A stretch of 64,000 nucleotides of DNA from Nocardiopsis metallicus (GCF_014201115.1 NZ_JACHDO010000001.1:6448001-6512000), one strand, 5' to 3'. Positions 34,207-43,650 are shown, counted from the first letter of the stretch. A program made the numbers and translations. The notes: generated by a model not told the origin, from the sequence alone.

Positions 34207-35109
34207 CTAGTCCGGCGAGACCGTGGGGTCGTCGGCCGGGTCGGCGGGCACGCTGTGCAGTCGGTACGCGGCCAGGTGCGCGGTGTCGGCGGCGGGCGCG
34301 GGCAGCGGCGCCGCCGTGAGGTATCCGGCCACGCCGCCCGCCGGGGCCGGTGCGCTGGCGGCGGGTGCGGCCGAACCGGTCGCGGCCTGCAAGCGCTGGG
34401 GCTCGGGGGCGCGGTCGGCGGTGCCGGTCCCGGCGGTGGTCGCCCGGGTGGTCTCGGCGGCCGACTCGGAGCGGTGCTGCTGCGCCGTGACGGCAGGACG
34501 CACGGGCGCGTCAGGTGTGGTCGGTGACGTGGCCTCGGCGGATCCGTCAGTCGACTCGGAGCTCGGTTCCCGCTCCTCCTCCCCGCTCCCCGCGGTGCCC
34601 TCGTCCTCCGGCGGGCCGGTGGTGCGGGAGGTGCGGGGTTCGGTGGTAGGGAGCGTGTGGGCCAGCCCCCGCTCCACGGTCTCGCCGCGGGCGCGGTCGA
34701 TCTCCGTGACCACCCCGCGCACCTCGTCGCGGACCCCGGTGGCGGGCTCGTGCAGGGTGGCGGCGACGGCCGCGGTGTCCGCGGTGCCCTTCTCCAGGCG
34801 CTGGTGAACGGTGCCCAGGGTGGCGGTCACCGGTTCGGTGATCTCCTCGGGCACGACCCGCTCCAGGGTCTGCTTCTCCAGGGTCGGGGGCTCCCCCAGA
34901 CCGAGGGCTCCGCCCGCGGCGGAGGCGGTCTCGGCGACCGGGCCCCCGAGCGTGCCGGAACCGGCGTCGGCCTGGGCCGGAGCGGCGAGCAGCCACAGCA
35001 CGGCGAGGAAAGCGCCGACCATGAGCGGCAGGGCCAGGAGGGAGGGTGCCGCCGCGCACGCGGCCGAGGCGGCGCGGAGCGCGCCGGTTCGGCTGGTGCG
35101 AGGAATCAA
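34207..35109 (-). CDS. Secreted Ala/Thr/Glu-rich protein of unknown function
   Basis: This 300-aa protein opens with a long signal peptide or anchor (LLALPLMVGAFLAVLWLLAA, then PAQADAG). A helical segment (TLEKQTLERVVPEEITEPVT; TGVRDEVRGVVTEIDRARGE) and a low-complexity tail rich in S, T, E, A and P follow. The TTG at 35109 is supported by GGAGGG 4-5 bp upstream. No conserved domain is recognised. Its composition and export signal resemble those of the next gene downstream, suggesting a pair acting at the cell surface. Confidence 0.6.
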   Translation of the reverse strand: MIPRTSRTGALRAASAACAAAPSLLALPLMVGAFLAVLWLLAAPAQADAGSGTLGGPVAETASAAGGALGLGEPPTLEKQTLERVVPEEITEPVTATLGTVHQRLEKGTADTAAVAATLHEPATGVRDEVRGVVTEIDRARGETVERGLAHTLPTTEPRTSRTTGPPEDEGTAGSGEEEREPSSESTDGSAEATSPTTPDAPVRPAVTAQQHRSESAAETTRATTAGTGTADRAPEPQRLQAATGSAAPAASAPAPAGGVAGYLTAAPLPAPAADTAHLAAYRLHSVPADPADDPTVSPD

Positions 35110-35233
35110 GGGGACCCTCCGGGACGTGTGGCCAGGTCGGGGCGGGGCAGAGCCCGGCGCCCACGACCTGACGTTAGCACATTGTCACTGAGGGTAGTTT
35201 TGATTGACCGAAACCGGGGAACCCGGTCAGGGG

Positions 35234-36190
35234 TCACACTCTGGGTTCGGGCCGCGGTGTCGGCGTCTGGGCGGCCCCGACCCTTGCCGCCTCGGCCCTG
35301 GCCGCCGACGAACGGGCGCGTGAGCTCCGGATCTGGTCGTAGGCGAACACGCACACGGCGAGCCATACGAACAGGAACCCGATCCAGCGGCTCAGCGGCA
35401 TCTCCTCACCCTGGATCAGCCAGCCGATCAGGAACATCATGGTCGGCGCGATGAACTGCAGCATGCCGATTACGCTCAGCGGCACCCTGCGCGCCGCCAG
35501 TCCGAAGAGCAGCAGCGGCAGCGCGGTCACGAATCCACCGCCGACCAGCAGGATGGTGTGCCCGGGGGAGACGGAGAAGGCCGTGCCCGCCCCGGTCGCC
35601 TCCAGGTAGAGCACGAACCCCAGCGCGGGCAGGAACATCATCAGGGTCTCGACGGTCAGGCTCTGCATCCCGTCCAGGCTCACGTACTTCTTCACCGCCC
35701 CGTAGGCGGCGAAGGAGGAGGCCATCAGCAGGGAGAGCCAGGGGGTGGAGCCGTAGGCGACGGTCATCACGCCGACCGCCACCACGCCCAGTCCGACCGC
35801 GACCCACTGGGCGGCGCGCAGGCGTTCGGCGAAGAAGACCACGCCCAGGCAGACCGTCATCAGGGGGTTGATGAAGTACGCCAGCGAGGCCTGGAGGGTC
35901 TGGGTGATGGAGACCGAGTAGATGAACCCCCACCAGTTCACCGAGATGAGCACCGCGGCGGCGGCGACCAGGAGCAACTGCCGGGGGCTGCGCAGGACCT
36001 GGGGTAGCCAGGACCAGCCGCGCCGGGCCAGGAGGAGGAAGACGCACATCGCGAGGAGGGCCCAGACCATGCGGTGGGCGAGGACCTCGGAGGGTTCGGA
36101 AGCGGAGAGGAAGGGCCAGTAGAGGGCCGCGAAGCCCCACATGAGGAAGGCGGTCGCCCCGAGGGCGACGCCGCGGTTGGTTTCCGGCAC
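35234..36190 (-). CDS. rarD: RarD-type EamA-family transporter
   Basis: This 318-aa inner-membrane protein has ten predicted helices in two EamA-like halves. RarD hallmarks are GATAFLMWGFAALYWPFLSA, LISVNWWGFIYSVSITQTLQ, ASLAYFINPLMTVCLGVVFF and FIAPTMMFLIGWLIQGEEM. RarD proteins are drug/metabolite-superfamily permeases, originally linked to chloramphenicol sensitivity; the substrate is unknown. A GTG at 36190 is preferred over upstream in-frame starts because those overlap the msrA promoter region. The C-terminal 35 residues are charged and cytoplasmic. The gene is divergent from msrA. Confidence 0.85.
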   Translation of the reverse strand: MPETNRGVALGATAFLMWGFAALYWPFLSASEPSEVLAHRMVWALLAMCVFLLLARRGWSWLPQVLRSPRQLLLVAAAAVLISVNWWGFIYSVSITQTLQASLAYFINPLMTVCLGVVFFAERLRAAQWVAVGLGVVAVGVMTVAYGSTPWLSLLMASSFAAYGAVKKYVSLDGMQSLTVETLMMFLPALGFVLYLEATGAGTAFSVSPGHTILLVGGGFVTALPLLLFGLAARRVPLSVIGMLQFIAPTMMFLIGWLIQGEEMPLSRWIGFLFVWLAVCVFAYDQIRSSRARSSAARAEAARVGAAQTPTPRPEPRV

Positions 36191-36321
36191 ATCCGCAATG
36201 GTAGGACGAATTCCCGGTCCTGTCTCCCGTATATCCCGGTCTGTGGACGACGCCCGGGCGGCCTCTCCACAGGCTGTGGACATCCCTGGGAGCCAGTGGA
36301 CGGGGCGGATAGCCTGGAAGC

Positions 36322-37005
<684 letters not shown>

Positions 37006-37520
37006 TACGCCCGAGCACGTGCGAGTACCCCCGCGAACGCTCGAATGATGGTTCAACGATGGCTCAACCATCATTGAATGATGGTTGGGCCATCTGGCAC
37101 AGGCACTCAGCCCTCGAAACCGGGCGGTGGAGCAGGGGCCGACGAACCTGTCAGAGATCGCCGTAGCAGCCTGCTAGGCGGTGGGTTTCCCTGGACGCAG
37201 TTGGGTGGGCTATGCCTCCCAGCCAGGCAGCTTTCCTTGGTTCGGCGCTGGGTGGACCTCTGCCTTTCGGGCGCTCCCCGGCGGCCCCTCGCGCCACCTG
37301 ACAGCCAGCCCCATCTCCGTCCGGCTGCGCCGGTAAACGTTGGCGAGGCAAGGTCTCAGGCGATCACCGAGGACAAGCCAGATGAGCATCCTTTTTCAAG
37401 GGCCACTCGCCTTAGGTGCGTGTAGGCCCGTCTCTGTCATGCCCTGCGTACGCAGATTTTGCACGGTCAGCTGTCACAAGCTGCCTGCTTTCGTCCTTCT
37501 TCTGGTGAGGATGGAAGGAC
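37006..37520. other. Gene-free stretch at the start of the accessory island
   Basis: No convincing coding frame lies here. It contains a strong palindromic array at 37044-37087 (listed separately) and marks the change from core genes (msrA) to mobile-type genes (DUF2637), so it may include an integration boundary. No tRNA or duplicated attachment site was found by eye. Confidence 0.35.
37044..37087. promoter_or_regulatory. Overlapping palindromic operator-like repeats
   Basis: Three copies of a half-site alternate in direction: AATGATGGTT (37044-37053), CAACCATCATT (37065-37075) and AATGATGGTTG (37077-37087). The last two form a perfect 11-bp-arm palindrome around a single G. This is a typical cooperative repressor site, but no gene starts nearby on either strand. 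Confidence 0.55.
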
Positions 37521-38126
37521 GTGAGGCGTCTGGCAGACGAAGATGGGCGCAAGGAAGAGCAGAAGGCTGATCGGTTTATCCGTGGGACCACCAAGCTCGT
37601 GGTCTGCGGAGTCGCTGTGATCGCTGCGATCGTTTCCTACCGGCACGCATACGCTGTCGTCACGGAGTATGGGGAGAGCGGTGCTACCGCGATCATGATC
37701 CCCTTGACGATTGACGGCCTGGTATACGCGGCTTCGATGGTGATCCTTCATTCCGCGAGAGTGGGTGTGAAATCGCCTCCCCTGGCTTGGATCCTGTTGT
37801 GGCTGGGGATCGCGGCGACGTTGGCGGCGAACATCGCTCACGGGTGGCAGAACGGGCTAGTCGGCTCCATTGTGGCCGCATGGCCGGCGGTTGCTTTGGT
37901 GGGGTGCTACGAGATGCTCATGTGGCTGGTTCGAACCAGCTCTAGCGCTGCGCCTCAGGAGCCAGCGGCAGTTGTGGACACCGACCAAGAAGCGATCAGG
38001 GCCTATCGGGAGAGCGTGCGCATTGGATCTCCGCTCTCGGAGAGGAAGCTCGCGGAGAGGTATGGAAAGTCCCGGCGCTGGTCCAGGGCCATTATCGAAA
38101 AATCAGGGAATCAGGAAGAGTTGTAA
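37521..38126 (+). CDS. DUF2637-type membrane protein of mobile elements
   Basis: This 201-aa protein has about four membrane helices (KLVVCGVAVIAAIVSYRHAY; IMIPLTIDGLVYAASMVILH; LAWILLWLGIAATLAANIAH; and VAAWPAVALVGCYEMLMWLV) and a cytoplasmic C-terminal helix-turn-helix-like region (SERKLAERYGKSRRWSRAII). This layout is that of DUF2637 proteins, common on integrative and conjugative elements and plasmids of actinobacteria and linked to DNA transfer. No replication or transfer gene adjoins it, so it is probably a relic of an integrated element. GTG at 37521 follows GGAAGGAC. Confidence 0.75.
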   Translation: MRRLADEDGRKEEQKADRFIRGTTKLVVCGVAVIAAIVSYRHAYAVVTEYGESGATAIMIPLTIDGLVYAASMVILHSARVGVKSPPLAWILLWLGIAATLAANIAHGWQNGLVGSIVAAWPAVALVGCYEMLMWLVRTSSSAAPQEPAAVVDTDQEAIRAYRESVRIGSPLSERKLAERYGKSRRWSRAIIEKSGNQEEL

Positions 38127-38187
38127 AATAAAGTTCTTCCTGGTGGCTCGTCAGAGTCGCTTGCTGTCCACGTAGGGTGTGCTGGTC

Positions 38188-38226
38188 GGTGCGTGTACCG
38201 GCTTGGTTCGAGCTAGTACACGCACC
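38188..38226. terminator. Stem-loop after the DUF2637 gene
   Basis: A perfect 11-bp stem, GGTGCGTGTAC with GTACACGCACC, encloses a 17-nt loop about 60 bp after the stop. It may be a terminator or an element-specific structure. Confidence 0.5.
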
Positions 38227-38386
38227 GCTCTCCCCGGGTGTTTGCTGCTTGTTTCTGTACGGGGTGCCAGGCGCGTTGCTCGGTTCGTGGGCCAGTTTGG
38301 TACGCCGGTGGTACGGGCTGGTCCAGGCATGACATCGGAACGGTTTCGGGGGGCTGCTCCGATGTGCCCGCTGGGCTTGGTGGCTT

Positions 38387-38476
38387 CAGCTGTTCTCTGT
38401 GCGCATGGACCCGACATGATCGCCTCCCAGTGCCGGGCCTTCGGGATCGGTCGTTCCCTGTGCGCGTGGACCCGAC
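38387..38476 (-). CRISPR. Two-repeat fragment of an I-E-like CRISPR array (trailer end)
   Basis: Repeats at 38387-38415 (5 mismatches) and 38448-38476 (exact) match the 29-bp repeat of the array at 39320-39531 and are separated by a 32-bp spacer. Read on the minus strand, the repeat begins GTCGGGTCC and ends GAACGACCG; the length, 61-bp period and terminal ACCG resemble type I-E. The degenerate outermost repeat marks this as the trailer side. The fragment is separated from the rest of the array by an 843-bp segment carrying one gene. No I-E cas genes are in the window. Confidence 0.8.
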
Positions 38477-38528
38477 GAGGCGGTCCCATTCCGGCTATGG
38501 TCGGCCTCCTTCCGGCTAGGGTTCGGGC

Positions 38529-39179
38529 ATGTTCGAGTTAGCGGCACAAGCCGCCAGTCAGTACGGACCCAACCTCTGGGCCGCCGTAATCTCGGGTCTT
38601 CTTACAGGCGTCGCGGCAGCAGGGGTCGCGTGGTGGACCGCAACTCATGAGGTGGGCCAAGCAGAGGCTCGTCGAAGCCAGGACCAAAAGGAGCGCGAAG
38701 AGCGGGAGAGGCAGGAGCGAGTCGAGCAGGCGGCCCGTGATGAGGAGCGCAGGCGGGACGAGATTCGGAAGGCTGTCCTAGGACAGTTCCTTCAGGCCGC
38801 AGCGGAGTTCAATCGGCTCGTGACGGGGAGGGCAGTCGCGTATGAGCAGCTTGGCGCCTACCGTTTCCTGGCAAGCAGGGTGCTGATGGTCCAGGTTCTA
38901 CTGAACGATGAAGGAACCAGCGACGAACTTCAGCAGTGGTTCACCAACAGCTGGCAGACACTCCGCGATCGATTCATCACGATCCGAAAATCCATCCAGC
39001 CAGCTTCTGCGCGAGGCCACTTCAAGCCTGAGCAGATCGAAGAAATACGCGACCTGACACTCAAGCTGGAATACGCGCTCACGCGCTGGTCTCTGCACCC
39101 CATCGCTGAGTGGTCTACCGAAGACGTCCCAGAGCGTTTCCAGTTCGGCTACCGACTGTCCGAGGATGAGGGTAGCTGA
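38529..39179 (+). CDS. Membrane-anchored coiled-coil protein inside a split CRISPR array
   Basis: This 216-aa protein has one N-terminal membrane helix (LWAAVISGLLTGVAAAGVAW), then a highly charged coiled coil of about 45 residues (EKERQERVEQ-like heptads to IRKAVLGQFLQAAAEFNRL), then a helical domain (LNDEGTSDELQQWFTNSWQT) of unknown function. It resembles small signal-anchor proteins of mobile regions. It lies between two pieces of the same I-E-type array, so it was probably inserted there. ATG at 38529; no family was recognised. Confidence 0.6.
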   Translation: MFELAAQAASQYGPNLWAAVISGLLTGVAAAGVAWWTATHEVGQAEARRSQDQKEREERERQERVEQAARDEERRRDEIRKAVLGQFLQAAAEFNRLVTGRAVAYEQLGAYRFLASRVLMVQVLLNDEGTSDELQQWFTNSWQTLRDRFITIRKSIQPASARGHFKPEQIEEIRDLTLKLEYALTRWSLHPIAEWSTEDVPERFQFGYRLSEDEGS

Positions 39180-39319
39180 CTCAGGTCTCCTGTCAGGTCT
39201 GTGAGGTCCCCGAGTAGGTTCGGGGCGTTGCGGTACGGGCGGACAGTCAGGGCGATGTACCGGCCCGTCCCGTACGCGCTGATCTCCACGTAGGCGTCCG
39301 GGGCCTGGTCGAGGATGTC

Positions 39320-39531
39320 CGGTCGTTCCCTGTGCGCGTGGACCCGACGTAAGGACGCCCCGGATGACGACTCGGCCCGGCGGTCGTTCCCTGTGCGCGT
39401 GGACCCGACGTTGCCAGCGGGGTTCGCTACGTGTGGCAGTCCGGTCGTTCCCTGTGCGCGTGGACCCGACGCCGAACACCAGGGATCGCAGATACCTGGG
39501 TGCGGTCGTTCCCTGTGCGCGTGGACCCGAC
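39320..39531 (-). CRISPR. I-E-like CRISPR array, four repeats
   Basis: Four identical 29-bp repeats at 39320, 39381, 39442 and 39503 are spaced by three 32-bp spacers. On the minus strand they begin GTCGGGTCC and end GAACGACCG. Since the degenerate repeats lie to the left, the leader should be to the right of 39531, but a TnpB gene ends only 49 bp away, so most of a normal leader is missing. Without cas genes nearby, expression or use would depend on a cas locus elsewhere. Confidence 0.88.
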
Positions 39532-39579
39532 AGGAAATGACCTGCGACAACACGGGCCGTTATTTTCCCGATATGTGGG

Positions 39580-41070
39580 TTATGGGAACGTCGGCGGGTT
39601 GCTCCGCCGAGGTGGCGCTGGCCCAGAGGGCGCAGCGTCTTCCCGTTTCGATGGGTGCTGCCCAGACTCCCGAAGGAGCCGGGGACTTACACACCCTCCA
39701 CGGGCGTTCACGGATTCCCCTCTACCAGGGGCACCGGTGCCAGAAGCTGGCACTTCCGCGTGAGCGGCGATGTTACGGGCCGCGTTCAGATCGCGGTCCA
39801 ACCGCAACCCGCACTCGGCACAGACGAACTCCCGCTCGGACAAGGGAAGGCTTGGGTTTCGCCATCCGCATCCCGAGCAGGTTTTGCTGGAGGGGAACCA
39901 GCGATCGAGAATCGCGATGTGGGACCCGTACCAGGAAGTCTTGTATTCCAACTGGCGCCGCAGCTCGGCCGGGGCCGCGTCCAGGATCGACCGGTTCAGC
40001 CCGGCCTTGGAGCTCACGTTCTTGCCAGGCAGTTGTACCGTGCCCCGGGCTGAGCGAGTCATGCCCGCTACGTTCAGGTCCTCAATGGCCACGCAGGCAA
40101 ACGTGGTGGTCAGGCGTTTAGTGAGAGTGTGCAGAAACGTGGCGCGCTGCTCGGCCACCAGGTGGTGAAGCTTTCCTACTCGGGCAGCAGCTCGTCGTCG
40201 GCGGGCCGACCCCTTCTGGGTGCGTGAGAGGGCACGCTGGGCCTTGGTGAGTCGCTTTGAGGCGTGGCGCAGATGGCGGGGGTTGTCTACCAGGTGGTGG
40301 CCGTCCAGTGGTGTGGAAAGGGCGGCCAGGTGGTTGAGGCCCCAATCGAGCCCGATGCGACCGTTGGCCTTTTGACGGTGGGTGGGGTCGGGCACATCGG
40401 TCTCGACCTTGCACAGCACACTGGCATACCACCGGGTTCCGCCCCGGGAGACGGTCACTGATTGCACCACCGCACGTCCGGAGGAGACGAGTCGGTGCAG
40501 GGGTTTGGCTGATCCGTGCAGGCGCACCGTTTTGAGGGCCCCGCCCAGGCGCAGGCGCCGATAGCCCTCCAGCCGGAGTGCGGGCTTGGGTTTCTTGGCG
40601 TCGTGGTGCAGCCGGAAGGAGTCGCGGGAGCGGAACTTCTTCTTGAACCTGGGGTAGCCCACGCGACGGCCGGCCCGTTTGCCGGTGTAGGAGTCGAGCC
40701 AGTTCTTCCACGCCCGGTCAGCATCCTGAAAGGCAGACTGGAAGACGTAGGTGGGGATTTCTGCGTGCCAGGGCGCGATGCCGTCGATTCCTTGGGCCGC
40801 GTCGCCGCGCAGGTGTTGGAAGGCCTTGTACACATCGGGCTTGTTGGGGATCTTGCTGGTGCCTTTGAGGCGGGTGCGCGCGTCCTTCTCGCTCAGTCCT
40901 GTGGTGATGAGTATGTCGACCTCATCACGCCAGCGCTGGTGGGCGTCCTTCTTCATCGCGAGCGCGAAGTTGAAGGCCAGCCGGGCGTTCCCGGCGCATC
41001 GTTGCAGGGTCTCAAGCTGGGGCGGGGAGGGGTCCAGGGCGTAGCGGAACGCTCTGAGTACCTGCGCCAT
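39580..41070 (-). CDS. tnpB: TnpB-type RNA-guided nuclease of an IS200/IS605-family element
   Basis: This 496-aa protein has the OrfB/TnpB architecture: an N-terminal wedge/REC region (FRYALDPSPPQLETLQRCAG), RuvC-I with Asp in RIGLDWGLNHL, RuvC-II with Glu in VAIEDLNVAGM, a CxxC...CxxC zinc ribbon (KTCSGCGWRN and FVCAECGLRLD), and RuvC-III Asp in LDRDLNAARNI. TnpB proteins cleave DNA guided by an RNA from the 3' end of the gene and element. No TnpA is next to it, as in many TnpB-only elements. The ATG at 41070 is preferred (GGGGGTG upstream). The stop lies 49 bp from a CRISPR repeat, so the element end seems to have replaced the array leader. Confidence 0.92.
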   Translation of the reverse strand: MAQVLRAFRYALDPSPPQLETLQRCAGNARLAFNFALAMKKDAHQRWRDEVDILITTGLSEKDARTRLKGTSKIPNKPDVYKAFQHLRGDAAQGIDGIAPWHAEIPTYVFQSAFQDADRAWKNWLDSYTGKRAGRRVGYPRFKKKFRSRDSFRLHHDAKKPKPALRLEGYRRLRLGGALKTVRLHGSAKPLHRLVSSGRAVVQSVTVSRGGTRWYASVLCKVETDVPDPTHRQKANGRIGLDWGLNHLAALSTPLDGHHLVDNPRHLRHASKRLTKAQRALSRTQKGSARRRRAAARVGKLHHLVAEQRATFLHTLTKRLTTTFACVAIEDLNVAGMTRSARGTVQLPGKNVSSKAGLNRSILDAAPAELRRQLEYKTSWYGSHIAILDRWFPSSKTCSGCGWRNPSLPLSEREFVCAECGLRLDRDLNAARNIAAHAEVPASGTGAPGRGESVNARGGCVSPRLLRESGQHPSKREDAAPSGPAPPRRSNPPTFP

Positions 41071-41299
41071 CGTCACCCCCGAGCCCTATCCATGGTTTGT
41101 CTGCCTTGGGGTGGACCGTATACCCGGGGTCTGACATTCGGTGTCTTCGCTTCTCAGCGCAGGGCCCCTGCTCCTTCGGATCAGGGTTCGGGGTGCTCGC
41201 GGCGGTGTTTGGTCAAAGCCGAGGTGTGGAATATTTTGGCGTGCTAGAGTGAGGATCTCTGGCGTGGTCTTAGGTTGTGAACTGGATGAGGGTGGTCGC

Positions 41300-42418
41300 A
41301 TGTTGGATGGAGGGGAGAGGGCCCAAGCCTCGATGCTCGTACTCGCTCGGGAGTCCAGGGGATGGACTCAGTCGGAGTTGGCGAGCCAGATGACCCAGGT
41401 GGCGGGAGATGGGGGGACTGTGGTCTCCCAGGGCTACGTGAGCAAGGTTGAGGCTGGCAAGGTCGCGGTCTCGCCCGAAAGGCTCTCGTTGTTTGCGTCT
41501 GCTCTGGGTTACCCCGAACATCTGTTCTACGTTGACCCTCAAGTGCACGGTGTCGGCGTCGGGCTGATTCATCACCGCAAACGTGCTTCGTTGCCTGCCA
41601 GTGCACTGCGGGTGATCCACGCAACACTCGCTTTGGTTCGCATCCAGATCAACGGGTTGATCTCCGCACTCGGGGGGCCGGAGCGCCCAGTCAACTTCTC
41701 CCACAAACCCATCGCTCCTCTGCGGGATGCCAAAAGGATCGCCCGAGAAGTGCGCCAGGAGTGGGGGCTGCCCCCTGGCCCGGTGGACAACGTGATCAAG
41801 GCAGCCGAGGACGCAGGGGCCGTGGTGGTCATGCGTGACCTGAACAGTGACTTGCTGGATGCCGTCAGCCAGAAACCAGAGACGGGGCCGCCTCTGCTGT
41901 TGGTCAACGAACGGGCTCCCGGTGCCCGATGCCGATTCAGTGTCGCTCACGAGATCGGGCATCTGATCATGCACATCGAACCGGGTAAGGGAACTGAGCA
42001 GGAACAGCAGGCTGATGCCTTCGCCTCGGAGTTCTTGATGCCTGCCAAGGACATCAGCGAGCAGATCCCCTCACGTTTGGGTATAGCGGAGTTGGCCTCG
42101 CTCAAGCAGAAGTGGGGTGTGTCCATGGCAGCGCTCTTGCGTAGAGGGCGCGATGTGGGCGTCATCACCGATTGGCAGTACCGCAACCTCGCCGTGGAGA
42201 TGTCCACACTTGGCTACCGGACCGCCGAACCGATGGAGATCCCCCTCGAGCGTCCGAGCTATATGGAGGGGCTACTCGAACAGCTGCTCAAGGAAGAAGG
42301 TATGGCCTCTGAACAGGTCGCATACGAGAGCTACCTGAAACCCTCGGAATTCACCGTCCTGTATGTCAACGATTCGTGCTCAGTGTCACAGCAGGAAGCC
42401 ACAGAGGTGAGGCTATGA
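41300..42418 (+). CDS. XRE-type regulator fused to an ImmA/IrrE metallopeptidase domain
   Basis: This 372-aa protein has an N-terminal XRE helix-turn-helix (about residues 12-70: LARESRGWTQSELASQMTQV, then VSQGYVSKVEAGKVAVSPER). The C-terminal DUF955/ImmA-IrrE protease domain has the zinc motif HEIGHLIMH and the downstream EQQADAFASEFLMP glutamate region. Such proteins cleave repressors or sense damage in phage-like, toxin-antitoxin and defence settings. The ATG at 41300 follows GAGGGTGG; longer in-frame starts lack this. The next gene starts inside its stop codon (ATGA at 42415), so the two are translationally coupled and likely act together. Confidence 0.88.
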   Translation: MLDGGERAQASMLVLARESRGWTQSELASQMTQVAGDGGTVVSQGYVSKVEAGKVAVSPERLSLFASALGYPEHLFYVDPQVHGVGVGLIHHRKRASLPASALRVIHATLALVRIQINGLISALGGPERPVNFSHKPIAPLRDAKRIAREVRQEWGLPPGPVDNVIKAAEDAGAVVVMRDLNSDLLDAVSQKPETGPPLLLVNERAPGARCRFSVAHEIGHLIMHIEPGKGTEQEQQADAFASEFLMPAKDISEQIPSRLGIAELASLKQKWGVSMAALLRRGRDVGVITDWQYRNLAVEMSTLGYRTAEPMEIPLERPSYMEGLLEQLLKEEGMASEQVAYESYLKPSEFTVLYVNDSCSVSQQEATEVRL

Positions 42419-43650
42419 GTAATCTGTCAGCTCCCTCGCCCCGGGACGGTCGCGCTCCCGTGCGCACGCCTTACCCGCGGGGCCTCGAACCCCTCCAGGG
42501 TCGTGTTCTCCTCCAGATCAGCGCCAACCTGTCCTGGTGGGTGGAGGAACATGTGGAAGCCGAACGCGAAGGCCTGGTGTTGGTCGGCCCACAGGCGTAC
42601 AAGAAGGCGCGTAACTTGCGCCGACGTGGCTTCCACTACCCCCTGTTGGTCGATCCTGGTCTGTACCAGGAACACCCTGCCACCGAAGAGCGTCCCTTCC
42701 CGGTGCCTGTGCGGGCACCGGCAGAGGAAGCCGCAGTGTCCCTTTTCGAAGAGGACGAGGGCAACCCTCTTGAACGCTCACTACAGGCGCAGCGGGCCGC
42801 TGGTGTTACAGCTGCGATGACACCCAGTGGGTACGTCCGGGCGGAAGACTCCGAAGCACTCATCGCTATGGTCGAGGCGACCATCGCCCACGGTGACCCC
42901 GCAGTGATCCTTGTCCTGCCCTTGGACGTCACCTGGTTTCGCGACGACGCCAACACCGCCACGGTTATCGCCGCACTCCAGATGTACAAGGGCCCCAAGG
43001 CCATTATGCTCGGCGGGCAGATGGACCCCCTGAGCCGCTTCAAGCAGCCGGTCACCAACTTGTGCAAAGTTCTCACCGAGGTTGAAGACTGCTCCCTGAT
43101 GAGAGCAGATCTTGCAGCGTTTGGCGCGCTCGCGCACGGAGCCGCTTTTGCCTCGATCGGAGCGACCTCATCCATGCGCCATATCGTTCCACCCGGGGCA
43201 AAGGCGCAAACCGGTGGCGGAGCATACGCCAGCTCGCCGCATGTGCTGCACCACGAGACGCTGGGGTTCTATCTCGGTTCCACGCTGCAGAACAGGTTCG
43301 CAGGCGCCCGGGCCCCTATCTGCGACTGTACTGTCTGCGAGGAGCGCGGCCTGGACCGGTTCCTCTCCCGTGCAGGAGAAGATCTCAAAGAAGCAGCAGC
43401 GCACAACATCGAAATCCTACGCAGGTTGCGAGACCAGCTGATGGCGCAGGAGCCGGGCCTGCCCCGGCAGCGGTCATGGCGTGAGTCCTGCCAACAGGTA
43501 CAAGGCCGGTGCGAGTCGATCAACGCCGAACTGAGAGTGCCCAAGGGTTTCTCTGTTCCCAAGCAGGTAGCGCTGTGGGCTGCGCTGCCTCTGCCCGAGC
43601 AGAGCGAAGCCGCCACCTCTGCCAAGGCTGCTGGTCAGGAGAGTTCCTGA
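42415..43650 (+). CDS. Putative TGT-superfamily (tRNA-guanine transglycosylase-like) protein
   Basis: This 411-aa protein has a C-terminal zinc-site pattern, CDCTVC followed 22 residues later by HN (CDCTVCEERGLDRFLSRAGE, then DLKEAAAHNIEIL), the arrangement of the CxCx2C...HN site of tRNA-guanine transglycosylases and related DNA-modifying DpdA proteins. The middle (VILVLPLDVTWFRDDANTAT; ADLAAFGALAHGAAFASIGA) could form a TIM barrel. The N-terminal catalytic segments of housekeeping TGT are not recognisable, so this is a diverged relative with unknown substrate (RNA, DNA, or none). It is coupled to the XRE-ImmA gene and overlaps the end of a convergent nuclease-like gene by 16 bp. Confidence 0.5.
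   Translation: MSNLSAPSPRDGRAPVRTPYPRGLEPLQGRVLLQISANLSWWVEEHVEAEREGLVLVGPQAYKKARNLRRRGFHYPLLVDPGLYQEHPATEERPFPVPVRAPAEEAAVSLFEEDEGNPLERSLQAQRAAGVTAAMTPSGYVRAEDSEALIAMVEATIAHGDPAVILVLPLDVTWFRDDANTATVIAALQMYKGPKAIMLGGQMDPLSRFKQPVTNLCKVLTEVEDCSLMRADLAAFGALAHGAAFASIGATSSMRHIVPPGAKAQTGGGAYASSPHVLHHETLGFYLGSTLQNRFAGARAPICDCTVCEERGLDRFLSRAGEDLKEAAAHNIEILRRLRDQLMAQEPGLPRQRSWRESCQQVQGRCESINAELRVPKGFSVPKQVALWAALPLPEQSEAATSAKAAGQESS

Noticed and set aside
38387..39531. Type I-E cas genes for the 29-bp-repeat array
   Set aside because: No Cas3, Cse1, Cse2, Cas7e, Cas5e or Cas6e-like sequence occurs in the neighbourhood; the array is an orphan in this window.
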